Assembly (NCBI RefSeq): GCF_015674855.1
Contig: NZ_JADMLG010000005.1
Location: forward strand, 310,001-374,000
Source of the DNA: Nocardia bovistercoris
Lineage (GTDB): Bacteria > Actinomycetota > Actinomycetes > Mycobacteriales > Mycobacteriaceae
Length of the DNA stretch: 64,000 nucleotides
Direction: 5' to 3'
In this document: positions 38,501 through 47,528 of the stretch, one piece after another
How the letters are laid out: every line of letters begins with the position of its first letter
Position numbering within the stretch: the first letter of the stretch is position 1
Program-made: the position numbers and the translations under genes
Notes under the pieces: generated by a model
Told to the model about the DNA's origin: nothing
The model's input: only the letters and a program-made list of their open reading frames with translations
The model's database searches: none

Positions 38501-40608
38501 CGGGCGCCGAGGGTGAGCGTGACGAAGATGTCGAGCAGTGACGCGTCGAAGCTGACCGAAGAGGATTGCAGCAGACGGTCTTCCGCGGTCATCCCCCACT
38601 GCGTGGTGAAGCCGACGAGGTGTTCGGCGATCGCCGAATGCGGCACCGGAACGCCTTTCGGCTTGCCGGTCGAGCCGGAGGTATAGATGACGTAGGACAG
38701 GTTGTCGGGTCGAAGCGGGCGCAGGCGCTCGGTGTCGGCCGGGTCGTGGTCGGGCAGATTCGCCGCCGCCGACTCGGCCTCGGCTAGTTCCTCGGTGCCG
38801 AACACCAAGCGCGGCGCGGCGTCTTCGACCAGGTAGTCGATGCGGTCGTCCGGGTAGGCCGGGTCGATCGGCAGGTACGCGGCGCCCGCCTTCTGCACGC
38901 CGAGCAGCGCGACGATGAACTCCGCCGAGTTCGCGATCCGCAGGCCGACGATGTCCTCGGTGCCGATTCCCCGCGCGATCAGCCAGTGCGCCAGCCGATT
39001 CGCGCGCCGGTTCAGTGCGTCGTAGGTCATCTCGACACCGGCGCCGCCCGTATCCGAGGGAGCGACCACCGCGATCGAATCCGGTTCGGCGGCGACTTGT
39101 TTCTCGAACAGTGCGACCAGCGTGGTCGCCGGTTCCTCGACCAGGTCGCCGTGGGACAGTTCCATGATCCTGGCGCGGTGCGCGCCGAGCATGTCGATAT
39201 GCCCGATGCCGCGATCCGGATCGGCCAGCGCGCTGTCCAGCAGTTGCACGTAGTGGTCGAGCAGCTGCTCGACCAGCGCCGCGTCCATGTCGCCGACCCG
39301 GTACTCGGCCTCGAGCCGCGCCCCTTCCGGTTCGAGGACGACGCTGAGTGTCAGCGGCAGTTGCGCGACCTGGCTGCCGAAGGTGAGCTGCGACGCGGTG
39401 ACACCGCGCACCCCGAATCCCGCCGCGCTCTTGCGCACCGCGAAGCCGAGCCGCACCAGCTGCTCGAGGCCGTCGCGTCCGTTCACCCGATCCGGATTCG
39501 CCTCGCGCACCACCTGATCGATGCCGACGTGCTGATTGGCGAAGGCGGCGGCGCTGGTCTCGCGCGCGGCGGCGGTGAGTTCGGCGAAGGAATCCCCCAT
39601 CCGCGGACTGAGCCGCAGCAGCAGCGCGTTGCCGAAGTAGCCGATCAGCGCTTCGGCGGCCGCGTTCCTGCGCACCGTGACGGGCACCGAGATCAGGAAA
39701 TCCGTTGCCGTCGTGTACCGGTGGACGACCGCCCCGTACGCGGCGAGCAGCACCATGAACGGCGTCGCGCCGCGGGCGCGAGCGAATTCCTCGACCCGGC
39801 CGAGCAGATCCGCGGGCAATGCCTTCGTACTGATCTCGGCCTGTTTGCGCCCCGCGGCGGCCGCACCCGACGCGGTCCCCGGCAGTTCGAGCGGTTCGGG
39901 CAGCGGCCGCAGCGCCCCGCGCCAGAAGTCGATTCCCGATTCGTCCCGCGCGGCGGCGTCGAGCACTTCGGCGTCGATGTATTGCGCGGCGAGTTCGGAA
40001 GACGGCGCGGAATCGTCGTAGGCGGCGGCCAGTTCGGCGAAGAACACCGACCACGAGTCGTCGTCCCACGCGATGTGATGTACGACCAGGACCAGCGCGA
40101 ATTCCTCCGCGCCGGTGCGAACCACCGTGATGCGCAGCGGCGACTGTTCGGCCAAGTCGAAGGGGCGGTTGAATTCGCGCCGGGCGAGTACTTCGAGTCT
40201 GCGCGATCTGTCGACCTCCGGTAGGTCGGCGAGGTCGTGCACCTGCCAGGACGGCGCCAACTCCGCGTGCACGACCTGATACGGCTCGCCGTCGGCGTCG
40301 AGACCGTATGTCGTGCGCAGAATGTGGTGGCGGTCGACGACCGAGGTCACGGCGGCGCGCAGCCGGTCGGTGTCGAGGGCGCCGGTCAGGCGGTAGGCGA
40401 CGCAGATGTTCAGTGTGGTGTCTTCGCGGTCGTGGGTCTGGATGAACCACATGCGACGCTGCCCCGCCGAGAGCGGGTAGCGCTCACCGACGCGCGCGCG
40501 TGGCGCCGCGGTCCGCGCGGAAACCGGTTCGACGACACCGCTTTCGATCATTCGCCTGCGCAGCAGCTCTTTGCGGCGATCCAGCATGGACTTGGCATCG
40601 TTGGACAT
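35524..40608 (-). CDS. NRPS C-A-PCP-C-PCP, MbtE-like
   Basis: 1694 residues from the ATG at 40606-40608 (MSNDAKSMLDRRKELLRRRM), with GGGAGAG upstream. Domains: short helical docking-like N-terminus; C1 with HHIAWDDDS near 178; A about 470-960 with YTSGSTGKPKG near 643 and SFDASLLDIF; PCP1 with LGGHS near 1032; C2 with HHLVSDHGS near 1238; PCP2 with LGGDS near 1615. By analogy with MbtE it adds the first N6-hydroxylysine to the aryl-oxazoline; C2-PCP2 would join it to the beta-hydroxy acyl unit made by the PKS. Both C domains have intact catalytic His. It is transcribed from an iron-box promoter divergent from the thioesterase-KS-PKS operon. Confidence 0.9.
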   Translation of the reverse strand: MSNDAKSMLDRRKELLRRRMIESGVVEPVSARTAAPRARVGERYPLSAGQRRMWFIQTHDREDTTLNICVAYRLTGALDTDRLRAAVTSVVDRHHILRTTYGLDADGEPYQVVHAELAPSWQVHDLADLPEVDRSRRLEVLARREFNRPFDLAEQSPLRITVVRTGAEEFALVLVVHHIAWDDDSWSVFFAELAAAYDDSAPSSELAAQYIDAEVLDAAARDESGIDFWRGALRPLPEPLELPGTASGAAAAGRKQAEISTKALPADLLGRVEEFARARGATPFMVLLAAYGAVVHRYTTATDFLISVPVTVRRNAAAEALIGYFGNALLLRLSPRMGDSFAELTAAARETSAAAFANQHVGIDQVVREANPDRVNGRDGLEQLVRLGFAVRKSAAGFGVRGVTASQLTFGSQVAQLPLTLSVVLEPEGARLEAEYRVGDMDAALVEQLLDHYVQLLDSALADPDRGIGHIDMLGAHRARIMELSHGDLVEEPATTLVALFEKQVAAEPDSIAVVAPSDTGGAGVEMTYDALNRRANRLAHWLIARGIGTEDIVGLRIANSAEFIVALLGVQKAGAAYLPIDPAYPDDRIDYLVEDAAPRLVFGTEELAEAESAAANLPDHDPADTERLRPLRPDNLSYVIYTSGSTGKPKGVPVPHSAIAEHLVGFTTQWGMTAEDRLLQSSSVSFDASLLDIFVTLTLGARLVVPKPDAFRDVAYVADLITRCGVTVLHMVPSMLSTFLLLPEVSEWRALRHVPVGGEALPGEIADKFARIFDAELRNHYGPTEAVVCSTHMAVRGPQGTGIVPIGIPNQNVDLYLLDTALQPVPTGVVGEIYLGGEQLARGYLNRRGLSAERFVADPFADGQRLYRTGDLARRNVRGEIEFVGRADEQVKVRGFRIELGEVEAAIASHPSVGHCVVIAVADKAVGAMLAAYVVPAGDADSVDFTDIRAHASAALPEYMVPSAFAVIAEIPLTVHGKLDRRALPAPNPVSARGFREPATATERRMCAIFAALFGLDAVGVDDSFFELGGHSLLAARLVAQIRAEFGIELDVRVPFDTPTSAGLAQLLVTRFRDEFDIDLDSIDFEDEAEPAQAEAAPSATPEPVRRDRPDRVPLSYSQRALWFQDRMEGTSAAGNIPFAVRFDGPLDRTALRTALGDVVARHEALRTTFPVFDGAPSQSVGPVAEVDLPVTEIAEDELDAALAEIARYCFTVDSEPLLRAQLFAVGGNHVLSLLIHHLVSDHGSLQVLLADLITAYRARLDGAAPVWTPLPIQYADYALWQQDLFDSDSSGTPSSHGRALIDFWRTALDGLPDEIAVAHDRPRPTMLSKRGEVVTFTLPADRRAALKALAETAGASEFMVYQAAVATLLSALGGGADIAIGSPVAGRTDATAGLVGLFANMAVVRNDLSGDPTLRATVTRTRDRALDAYVHQGLPIERLVEAINPARSMSRNPLFQTMVHFRGADWAPEPLAVTGDGATTATALPVDFDFSFLDLNLNYAVRSDGGLDVRLVASADLYDSATAHRIGDALRATLDAYATAPDTTVAELRPLPEAQLRELRERRPSARVEAEAGTAATGGPATETARILIAILEELLEITDVTPEDGFFALGGDSVVSIQWATRAVEANLPLEPKMVFENHTIAALAAAVDAAMLEPVEEAPRAREPESAPMSASGLDSDALAALSASWQARA

Positions 40609-40925
40609 GAACCGTCTCTCTCCCTGAATCTTCACTCGCCCGATCCGCACGACCGCCGCCGGTCACCCGTGCGCGGGGATGTCCCGTGGCACGCGGCGAT
40701 CGACAGCGGAAACCGGCGGATCACGGTTCGACCGCACCCGAACTCGCACGCGGAAGTGGCACGCGCGCAGAGATTTCGGGTGCCGCGCCGGTGGGGTGCC
40801 TCCGGCAGGCTCCGCCGGGAACCGGAACTCTCGGACCGGGGACGCATCCGTCGAGCATGGCCAACCCTCACCTACCTGCGACCTCGGGCCTGACAACGGA
40901 CAGGCCCCGTTCAACCTAGCAAAAT

Positions 40926-40944
40926 TTAGGTTAGCCTATACAAC
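40926..40944 (-). promoter_or_regulatory. Iron box, MbtE-like side
   Basis: TTAGGTTAGCCTATACAAC matches 14 of 19 consensus positions, with a complete left half TTAGGTTAG. Confidence 0.7.
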
Positions 40945-40991
40945 CCTGCCCGGGGCGCCGCATGGCCCATGAAGGTCCACCGTTCTGCCAG

Positions 40992-41010
40992 TTATGTTAG
41001 CCTTACCTAC
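40992..41010 (+). promoter_or_regulatory. Iron box, thioesterase-KS-PKS side
   Basis: TTATGTTAGCCTTACCTAC matches 15 of 19 consensus positions. It lies 110 bp before the thioesterase ATG and 66 bp, about six helical turns, from the other box. Confidence 0.75.
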
Positions 41011-41119
41011 TAATCGACGCCACCGCGTGGAAGCCCATGTCGACCGGTCCCGGCCCGATCGGCGCGCACATCCCACGGTACGGCGATCGAGCGGGAGATA
41101 TCGAGATGTGGAGTAGAGC

Positions 41120-41878
41120 ATGCAGCACGGACCGAGGTGGATTCGGAAGTTCCACAAACCCGAATCACCTGATCAGCCTCCGCTTCTGATCTTTCCGCAC
41201 GCGGGCGCGGGCGCCTCGGCGTACCGCACGCTTTCCAAGGCGTTCAGCAAGAATTTCGACGTCGTCGTCTTCCAATATCCCGGCCGCCAGGACCGCGCTG
41301 GCGAACCCGGATTGACCACCCTGTCCGAGATCGCCGCGGGGGCGTTCGAGGAATTCCGCACCTCGGAACACAATCGCGGGGTTCCGCTGGTCACCTTCGG
41401 CCACAGCATGGGCGCGCTGGTCTCGTTCGAATTCGTACGGCTCGCCGAAGCCGATGGCATCGATGTGCGCCAACTCACCATTTCCGCGGCCGTCGCGCCA
41501 TGCCACGTCGCGGACAAACCGAGGCATCCCACCGAGGACGAGGAAATCCTCAGCCACCTCGGCATGCTGGAGGGCACCGACGCCGACGTGTTCGCCGACC
41601 GCGAGGTCATGAGATTGGCGCTGCCCGTCATCAAACGGGACTACCAGGCGTTCGACGACTACTCCTGCCCCGACACCGTGCGCGTCGCGGCCAGGATCCA
41701 GGCCATCTGCGGCGACCAGGACCCGATCGTCACCATGCGCGACCTCTACGCCTGGGGCAAGCATTCCGACAGCGTCGAGGTCACCATGTTCGACGGCGGC
41801 CACTTCTACCTCAACCACCACGTCGACGCCGTGGCGGAACTACTGGCGCCCGCGGCGCAGCGGGAGCGGACAGCGTGA
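41120..41878 (+). CDS. Type II thioesterase of the siderophore pathway
   Basis: 252 residues, normal for editing type II thioesterases. Alpha/beta hydrolase landmarks: LIFPHAGAGASAYR near 21-34, nucleophile in TFGHSMGAL near 93-101, catalytic Asp in ICGDQDPIV near 194-202, and His in FDGGHFYL near 223-230. It removes misprimed acyl groups from carrier proteins. It is first in the plus-strand operon; its stop overlaps the GTG start of the KS gene (GTGA). The MbtB-like protein lacks a fused TE, so this enzyme may supply that function in trans. Confidence 0.92.
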   Translation: MQHGPRWIRKFHKPESPDQPPLLIFPHAGAGASAYRTLSKAFSKNFDVVVFQYPGRQDRAGEPGLTTLSEIAAGAFEEFRTSEHNRGVPLVTFGHSMGALVSFEFVRLAEADGIDVRQLTISAAVAPCHVADKPRHPTEDEEILSHLGMLEGTDADVFADREVMRLALPVIKRDYQAFDDYSCPDTVRVAARIQAICGDQDPIVTMRDLYAWGKHSDSVEVTMFDGGHFYLNHHVDAVAELLAPAAQRERTA

Positions 41879-43179
41879 GCGACGATCACGTCGTCATCGC
41901 CGGCATGGCCATCGAGGCGCCCGGCGGTATCGACAGCACCAAGTCCTATTGGTCCGCACTCGCCGAATCACGGGAATTGATAGGCCCTTTCCCCACCGAT
42001 AGGGAATGGCCGATCGAGGAAATGCTGGCGCTGGCCGAACGCGACGACTGGGGCAGTATCACCGACTCGGGTGGATTCCTGGCAGGGGCTGCGGCATTCG
42101 ACCCGGCCTTCTTCGGAATCACTCGACGCGAAGCCGTTTCGATGGACCCGCAGCAGCGCGTCGGCATGCGGGTGGCGTGGCGGGCGCTGGAGAACGCGGG
42201 CATCAACCCGGCGGCGCTCGACGGCGCGGACGCGGGATGCTTCATCGGCGCTTCACCGATGGAGTACGGCCCGGCGACCGCGTCGATCACCCCCTACACC
42301 GGTCATCGCGTCGTCGGCTGGGGACAACTCGGCGTCGCGGGCCGGATCTCGCACGCGCTCGGCCTTTCCGGGCCGTCGATGTGCGTGGACTCCGCGTGCG
42401 CCTCGTCGCTGACCGCCGTTCACCTAGCCGCCACCGCCGTGCGCGCGCGGGAATGCGAATGGGCGCTCGCGGGCGCGGTCTGCGTGATGGGATCACCCGC
42501 CGCGTTCTACGAATTCGCCAAGCTCAACGCGCTGTCGGACGACGGCCACTGCCGCTCCTACGCCGACGACGCCTCGGGCACCCTGTGGGGCGAGGGCGCG
42601 GGCGTCGTCGTGGTCGAACACGAATCGCGGGCCCGACGCCTCGGACACCGCGTCTACGGCCGCCTGCTCGCCTCCCGCACCAACCACAACGGCAAGGGCA
42701 AACCGATTCTCGTCCCGCGCACGCACGCGCAGGAAGAGTTGGTCCGCAAGACGATTCGCGCCGCCGACATCGACGCGGCCGATATCGGGATGATCGAGGG
42801 CCACGGCACCGCGACCCGCGCGGGCGATCCGGTCGAACTGAACGCGCTCCAGAACACCTACGGCGCGGCGGGATCCAGCGCGCTCGTCGGTTCGGTGAAA
42901 TCCAACGCCGGACACGCGCAGGCCGCCGCCGGCATGCTCGGACTGATCAAACTGCTGCTCGCGGGCCATCACGGCCAGATACCGCCGAGCCTGTTCGCCG
43001 AGAACCCGACCACGAAAGTGGACTGGGACCGGTCCAACCTGCGTCTGGCCACCGAACTGCAACCGTGGGAACCGAAGGACGGCGTGCGCTACGGCGCCGT
43101 GTCCTCGTTCGGCGCGGGCGGCGCCAACGCGCACGCCATTGTTGCGATTCCCGCTCGTGAGGAGACCGACGATTTCTGA
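41875..43179 (+). CDS. Stand-alone ketosynthase, MbtC-like
   Basis: 434 residues from the GTG at 41875, which overlaps the thioesterase stop. The catalytic triad is complete: Cys in VDSACASSLTA near 174, His in EGHGTATRAGDP near 310 and His in NAGHAQAAAG near 346. It has no AT or ACP of its own, as in MbtC of mycobacteria, and must work with the AT-KR-ACP protein encoded next. It would perform the single decarboxylative condensation giving the beta-keto acyl intermediate. Its 3' end overlaps the start region of the PKS gene. Confidence 0.93.
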   Translation: MSDDHVVIAGMAIEAPGGIDSTKSYWSALAESRELIGPFPTDREWPIEEMLALAERDDWGSITDSGGFLAGAAAFDPAFFGITRREAVSMDPQQRVGMRVAWRALENAGINPAALDGADAGCFIGASPMEYGPATASITPYTGHRVVGWGQLGVAGRISHALGLSGPSMCVDSACASSLTAVHLAATAVRARECEWALAGAVCVMGSPAAFYEFAKLNALSDDGHCRSYADDASGTLWGEGAGVVVVEHESRARRLGHRVYGRLLASRTNHNGKGKPILVPRTHAQEELVRKTIRAADIDAADIGMIEGHGTATRAGDPVELNALQNTYGAAGSSALVGSVKSNAGHAQAAAGMLGLIKLLLAGHHGQIPPSLFAENPTTKVDWDRSNLRLATELQPWEPKDGVRYGAVSSFGAGGANAHAIVAIPAREETDDF

Positions 43180-46100
43180 CTATCGCCTGCCGGACGGCAC
43201 CGTCCCGGTGCTCCTGTCGGCAGACACGCCGGACCTGCTGCGTGAAGACGCCGCGGCGGTCCTCGCCTATTCCGAAGACCATCCAGCGGTTTCGCCGCAG
43301 CGCGTCGCCGCGATGCTGTTCCGCACCCGCGCACCGCGCAAGCACCGCGCCCTCGCCATGGTCACCGACCGCGACGGACTCGCCGCCGCATTGCGCGCGG
43401 TCGTCGACGGCGCGGCGCACCCGTCGCTGATTCGCACCGAAGCCCCCGCCGCCGCGCGGCGACACGCGTTCGTATTCCCCGGTCAGGGCGGTCAGCGCCC
43501 CGGAATGGGCAGGCTCTATTACGAATCCGCGCCCGCGTTCCGCGCCGAGGTCGACCGCTGCGACGCGATCTTCCAGGAACTGTTCGGCGCATCGCCACGC
43601 TCCTACCTGCTCGACCCGGACACCCCCGCCGACGACGGCGCGCAGATCGTGCAGCCCGCCCTGTTCATGCAGATGACCGCCATGGCCGCGATGTGGCGAG
43701 CCGTCGGCGTCGAGCCTGCCGTGACCGTCGGGCACAGCCAGGGCGAGATCGCCGCGGCCTACGTGTCCGGCACGATGAGCCAGGCCGACGCGGCCTTGGT
43801 GGTCGGCGCCCGCGCGCGTGCCGTGGACGACATCTCCTCCGACGATTACGCGATGGCCGTGGTCGCCGCGAGCCGCGAGGACTGCGAGGACGTACTCGCG
43901 CGCCAGTCGGGCTGGGCACAGGTCTCGGTGGTCAACGCGCCGCGCATGGTCGGTATCTCGGGCGACCGCGCCACCGTCGAAGATCTGGTGGCGGACTTCA
44001 CCGAGCGCGGCGCCTTCGCCCGGCTGATCCGCGTCCGGTACCCGGCGCACACCGGCATGGTCAATCAGTTCCGCGACGCCCTGCGCGACACCGTGCGGAA
44101 CCGACTGACCAATCCGAGTTTCCTCGCCTCGGAGATCCCCTGCATCGGTGCAACCCTCGGCGACGTTATCCCCCAGGATCTTTCGCCCGAGGACTACTGG
44201 TTCCTGAACCTGCGCAACGCCGTTCGATTCGACAAGGCTATCGCGACGGCCATGGCGAACGAGGCCGACACCTTCGTCGAACTCGCCGAACACCCGACAC
44301 TGCAACTGTCGGTTCAGGAGAACGTGAGCCTGCTCGCCGACGGTCGCGAGACCAGGGTGATCGGCACCGCGAGCCGCGATGCCACGGACCTGACCGAGTT
44401 CACCCGTAATCTCGCCGTCGTCGCGGTGCACGACCTGAACTATCCGTGGGATCGCCTGCACACGGAAACCGCCGGACCCCCGCCACTTCCGCTGCTCGAC
44501 TTCCCGAACGTTCCGATGAACGAACTGCGGCTGTGGCTGCCGTACCGAGCCAGGACGCAGCAGGACGCGCCCGCACCGGCCGCGCGGATCGAGGCGGCGG
44601 CGGAAATCTCTGCACCGGAGCTCACCTCACCCGCGCAATTGCTGGTCGAGGACTGGGTCCGGCTGACCAAGCGCAGTTTGTCGCCACCGCGCCGGATCGG
44701 GATCTTCGACCACACCGGCGACCGCCCCGACCTGATCGCCGCACTGTGCGAAGCCGCGGATCGGCACGGCGCCGACGCGAGCCCCGTCGGCGCGAGCGAC
44801 ACACAGGCAGCGGGTATCGACACGCTCCTGATCGTGCTGCCCGCTCCGACGCCGCTGGACGACCGCGCCGCGGCTGCCGCGATCGCCGAATTCCTCGGCG
44901 CTCGCCCGTGGTGGCCGCGACCGACCGGCTCGGTGACGGACTGCTGGCTCGTCACAGCGGGCGGCGAATCGGTGGTGACCGGCGACGCGCCGCCGCATCC
45001 GGTGCACGCCGCCGCGGGCGCGGGTTTCCGTGCCGTCGGCGCCGAATACCCCGGCATCGCGTTCCGCCACCTCGATCTGTCCCCCGAACAGTACGGACCC
45101 GACTCCGCTGCCGCGATCATCACCGCGATACACACCGCGGGCGAAACGGAACTCGCGCTGCGCGAGGGGAATCTGTACGCCAAGCGGCTCGTCGAACCTG
45201 CGCGCCCGGATACTTCGGCCAGCGTCTTCGACAACATCCTGATCATCGGCGGCACCGGCAAACTCGGCCTCGAGTTCGGTGAGCACTTCGCGCGCAACGG
45301 ATCACGGCGGATCACACTGGTCAGCCGATCCGGCGAATCGCCCGCCGTCGCCGAACGGTTGGCCGCCATCCGCCGTGCGGGTAGCGCCGAGATTCGGGTG
45401 GTCTCCGGCGATGTCGGCGACGAAACCTTCGTCGCCCGTTCGGCATCCGAACACTTCGACACCCCGGTCGATCTCGTGATTCACGCGGCGGTCGACTACG
45501 CGGACGTCGACTTCGCCGACATCACCCCGGCGACAGTCGAACGGGCTTCCCGAGCCAAGATCATCGGTCTCGCCAACGTGCTCGACTCGATTCCGCGCAC
45601 CGATGACTGCCGCGTACTGCTGTGCTCCTCCATGGCCGCAACGGTCGGCGGTCGCGGTCAAGCCGTGTACGCGGCGACCAACCGGATGCTCGACGCCATC
45701 GCGCACCGGCTGCGCGCCGAAGGACTCGACTGCGTGTCCGTGCAGTGGGGACAGTGGACCGCCCACCTCGACCTCGGCATCTCCGGCGCCGCGAAACTGG
45801 CCGGGGTCGGCGCGCTTCCGATGCGCCCCGAGGACGCCATCGCGCTCGGCCTCGGCGCACGCGACGGCAATGTGATCGTCGCCGGTTTCGACTGGGACCG
45901 CGCGCGTTCGGCGCTGGACGCCTACGGCTACGGCCCGCTGCTCTCCCAGCTCACCACCCCTTCGATCACCGCGCGGGTCACCACGCCGCAGACCCCGGCG
46001 GTCTCGGGGCACGACCAGGTCGACCTGTCGAACCGGCTCGTGAAGCTGCTCGCCGAAGTCATCGGCGTCGACGATGCCGACTCGATCGACACGACGGTGC

Positions 46101-47464
46101 CCATGGTCGCCCTCGGCCTGGATTCGTTGCAGGCTCTCGACTTCCGTCGCCGCGTCAACGCGGAATTCGACTGCGACCTGCCCGTCGCCGACCTACTCGG
46201 CGGCGCCTGCGTCCGCGATGTCGTCCGCGTCGTCGAACTCGAGAGCAAGCATTCCGGCCCGGCGAAGGCCGTCACACCGGTGGCGCAGGCGAAACCGGTC
46301 CGCCGGGCCGCCACGGTGGTTCGGACGGGCCACCAAGTCGCCACGACGCCCGCCGATATCGCGCGGCGTGCGAAAAAGGTCGCCGAACAGGCCGTCGATC
46401 CGAATACCGATATCGAGCGGATCCGCTCGGCGCGAGTCGACCTGGACATCTTCGGCATGCACGCCATGATGTCCACCCTGCGACCCGCGTTCGAGGACGG
46501 CGCGGCCCACACCGCCGCCGAGATCGCGGCCCGAGTGGAATTCGCACCGCGACACCACTGGCTGCTACAGCGCTGGCTCGACGAACTCACCGCGCACGAA
46601 TGCCTCGACCTGGACGCGCCGGGCGGCTACCGACCGGCGCGACCGGTGCCGACGCCGGTGCGCGCCGACCTGTTCGAGGTGTCGGCCGACCTCGGATACT
46701 CGCGCGAGTTCGCGACCTTCCTGGAGAGTTCCAACGCGCACCTCACCGAACTCGCCCAGGACCGGGTCCGCGTCCAGGAATTGCTGTTCCCCGACGGCGA
46801 CATGCTCACCGCCGAAGCGGCCTACCGCGAGAACACGATCAGCCACTACCTGAATCTCGCCGCGCGCGAGGTCGTGGCCGGACTGGTCGAGCGACTACGT
46901 GGCGACAGGTCGCCGGTCCGCATCCTCGAACTCGGCGCGGGTATCGGCGGCACCACCGACGAGGTCGTGCGCGGCCTACCCGGCCTGCCCGTCGACTACC
47001 ACTTCACCGACCTGTCGACCTTCTTCCTCGCCGCGGCGCAGGAACGGTTCACCGAGTATCCGTGGATGCGTTACGGAATCATGGATCTGAACGCCGACCT
47101 GAGCGGTCAGCAGCACTACGACATCGTGCTCGCCGCGAATGTCGTGCACAACGCCCACCACATCGGAGAAGCGTTGCGCCGCTTGCGCGATCTGATCGAT
47201 CCGGGCGGCGCGGTGATCTTCATCGAGGCGTGCCGGGCGAACTACCAGCTGCTGACGTCGATGAAATTCCTCATGTCGGCGGGCGCGGGCCAACCGCATC
47301 CCGGCGTCGACGACGTCCGCGAAGGTAAGCGAATCTTCCTGCGGGAGAGCGAATGGCACGATGAACTCCGCGCTTCCGGATTCACCCCGATGCTGACACT
47401 GCCCGAGGCGGGTCACCCGATGCACCTGCTCGACCAGCGGATCTTCGCCGCGATCCGCGACTGA
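43157..47464 (+). CDS. nbtC: PKS AT-KR-ACP with C-terminal methyltransferase, MbtD/NbtC-like
   Basis: 1435 residues from the GTG at 43157; the frame is open from 43139, and an ATT at 43172 with GAGGAG upstream is another possibility. Domains: acyltransferase about 105-420 (FVFPGQGGQRPGMG, nucleophile Ser194 in GHSQGE); a linker; ketoreductase about 690-935 (IIGGTGKLGLEF near 698, LCSSMAATVGGRGQAVYAATN); ACP with LGLDSLQAL, Ser990; then about 1100-1435 a class I SAM methyltransferase with ILELGAGIGGTT near 1256. MbtD of M. tuberculosis has no such tail. C-methylation of the acyl unit would fit the alpha-methyl or gem-dimethyl beta-hydroxy acids of nocobactin-like siderophores. The symbol is from memory of the nocobactin cluster and is less certain than the domain call. 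Confidence 0.88.
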   Translation: MRRPTISDYRLPDGTVPVLLSADTPDLLREDAAAVLAYSEDHPAVSPQRVAAMLFRTRAPRKHRALAMVTDRDGLAAALRAVVDGAAHPSLIRTEAPAAARRHAFVFPGQGGQRPGMGRLYYESAPAFRAEVDRCDAIFQELFGASPRSYLLDPDTPADDGAQIVQPALFMQMTAMAAMWRAVGVEPAVTVGHSQGEIAAAYVSGTMSQADAALVVGARARAVDDISSDDYAMAVVAASREDCEDVLARQSGWAQVSVVNAPRMVGISGDRATVEDLVADFTERGAFARLIRVRYPAHTGMVNQFRDALRDTVRNRLTNPSFLASEIPCIGATLGDVIPQDLSPEDYWFLNLRNAVRFDKAIATAMANEADTFVELAEHPTLQLSVQENVSLLADGRETRVIGTASRDATDLTEFTRNLAVVAVHDLNYPWDRLHTETAGPPPLPLLDFPNVPMNELRLWLPYRARTQQDAPAPAARIEAAAEISAPELTSPAQLLVEDWVRLTKRSLSPPRRIGIFDHTGDRPDLIAALCEAADRHGADASPVGASDTQAAGIDTLLIVLPAPTPLDDRAAAAAIAEFLGARPWWPRPTGSVTDCWLVTAGGESVVTGDAPPHPVHAAAGAGFRAVGAEYPGIAFRHLDLSPEQYGPDSAAAIITAIHTAGETELALREGNLYAKRLVEPARPDTSASVFDNILIIGGTGKLGLEFGEHFARNGSRRITLVSRSGESPAVAERLAAIRRAGSAEIRVVSGDVGDETFVARSASEHFDTPVDLVIHAAVDYADVDFADITPATVERASRAKIIGLANVLDSIPRTDDCRVLLCSSMAATVGGRGQAVYAATNRMLDAIAHRLRAEGLDCVSVQWGQWTAHLDLGISGAAKLAGVGALPMRPEDAIALGLGARDGNVIVAGFDWDRARSALDAYGYGPLLSQLTTPSITARVTTPQTPAVSGHDQVDLSNRLVKLLAEVIGVDDADSIDTTVPMVALGLDSLQALDFRRRVNAEFDCDLPVADLLGGACVRDVVRVVELESKHSGPAKAVTPVAQAKPVRRAATVVRTGHQVATTPADIARRAKKVAEQAVDPNTDIERIRSARVDLDIFGMHAMMSTLRPAFEDGAAHTAAEIAARVEFAPRHHWLLQRWLDELTAHECLDLDAPGGYRPARPVPTPVRADLFEVSADLGYSREFATFLESSNAHLTELAQDRVRVQELLFPDGDMLTAEAAYRENTISHYLNLAAREVVAGLVERLRGDRSPVRILELGAGIGGTTDEVVRGLPGLPVDYHFTDLSTFFLAAAQERFTEYPWMRYGIMDLNADLSGQQHYDIVLAANVVHNAHHIGEALRRLRDLIDPGGAVIFIEACRANYQLLTSMKFLMSAGAGQPHPGVDDVREGKRIFLRESEWHDELRASGFTPMLTLPEAGHPMHLLDQRIFAAIRD

Positions 47465-47468
47465 GAAC

Positions 47469-47509
47469 ACCCGAGCCCCTACCGAATTCCTTCCGGTAGG
47501 GGCTCGGGT
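47469..47509. terminator. Bidirectional terminator
   Basis: ACCCGAGCCCCTACCG at 47469-47484 pairs perfectly over 16 bp with 47494-47509, around a 9-nt loop. It starts 5 bp after the PKS stop and is 20 bp from the convergent formyltransferase stop. Confidence 0.85.
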
Positions 47510-47528
47510 CGTTCCGGACACCCGTCGA

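Larger units (their letters stand above)
40609..41119. other. Divergent control region of the two assembly-line operons
   Basis: About 510 bp without a gene. It contains two iron boxes (40926-40944, 40992-41010). The leader of the MbtE-like gene is unusually long, about 320 bp from the nearer box, and includes short GC inverted repeats such as GGTGCCTCCGGCAGG, but no recognised riboswitch. Confidence 0.5.

Noticed and set aside
35683..38541. 952-residue plus-strand frame opposite the MbtE-like NRPS
   Set aside because: Same reason: a high-GC antisense shadow without domain signals.
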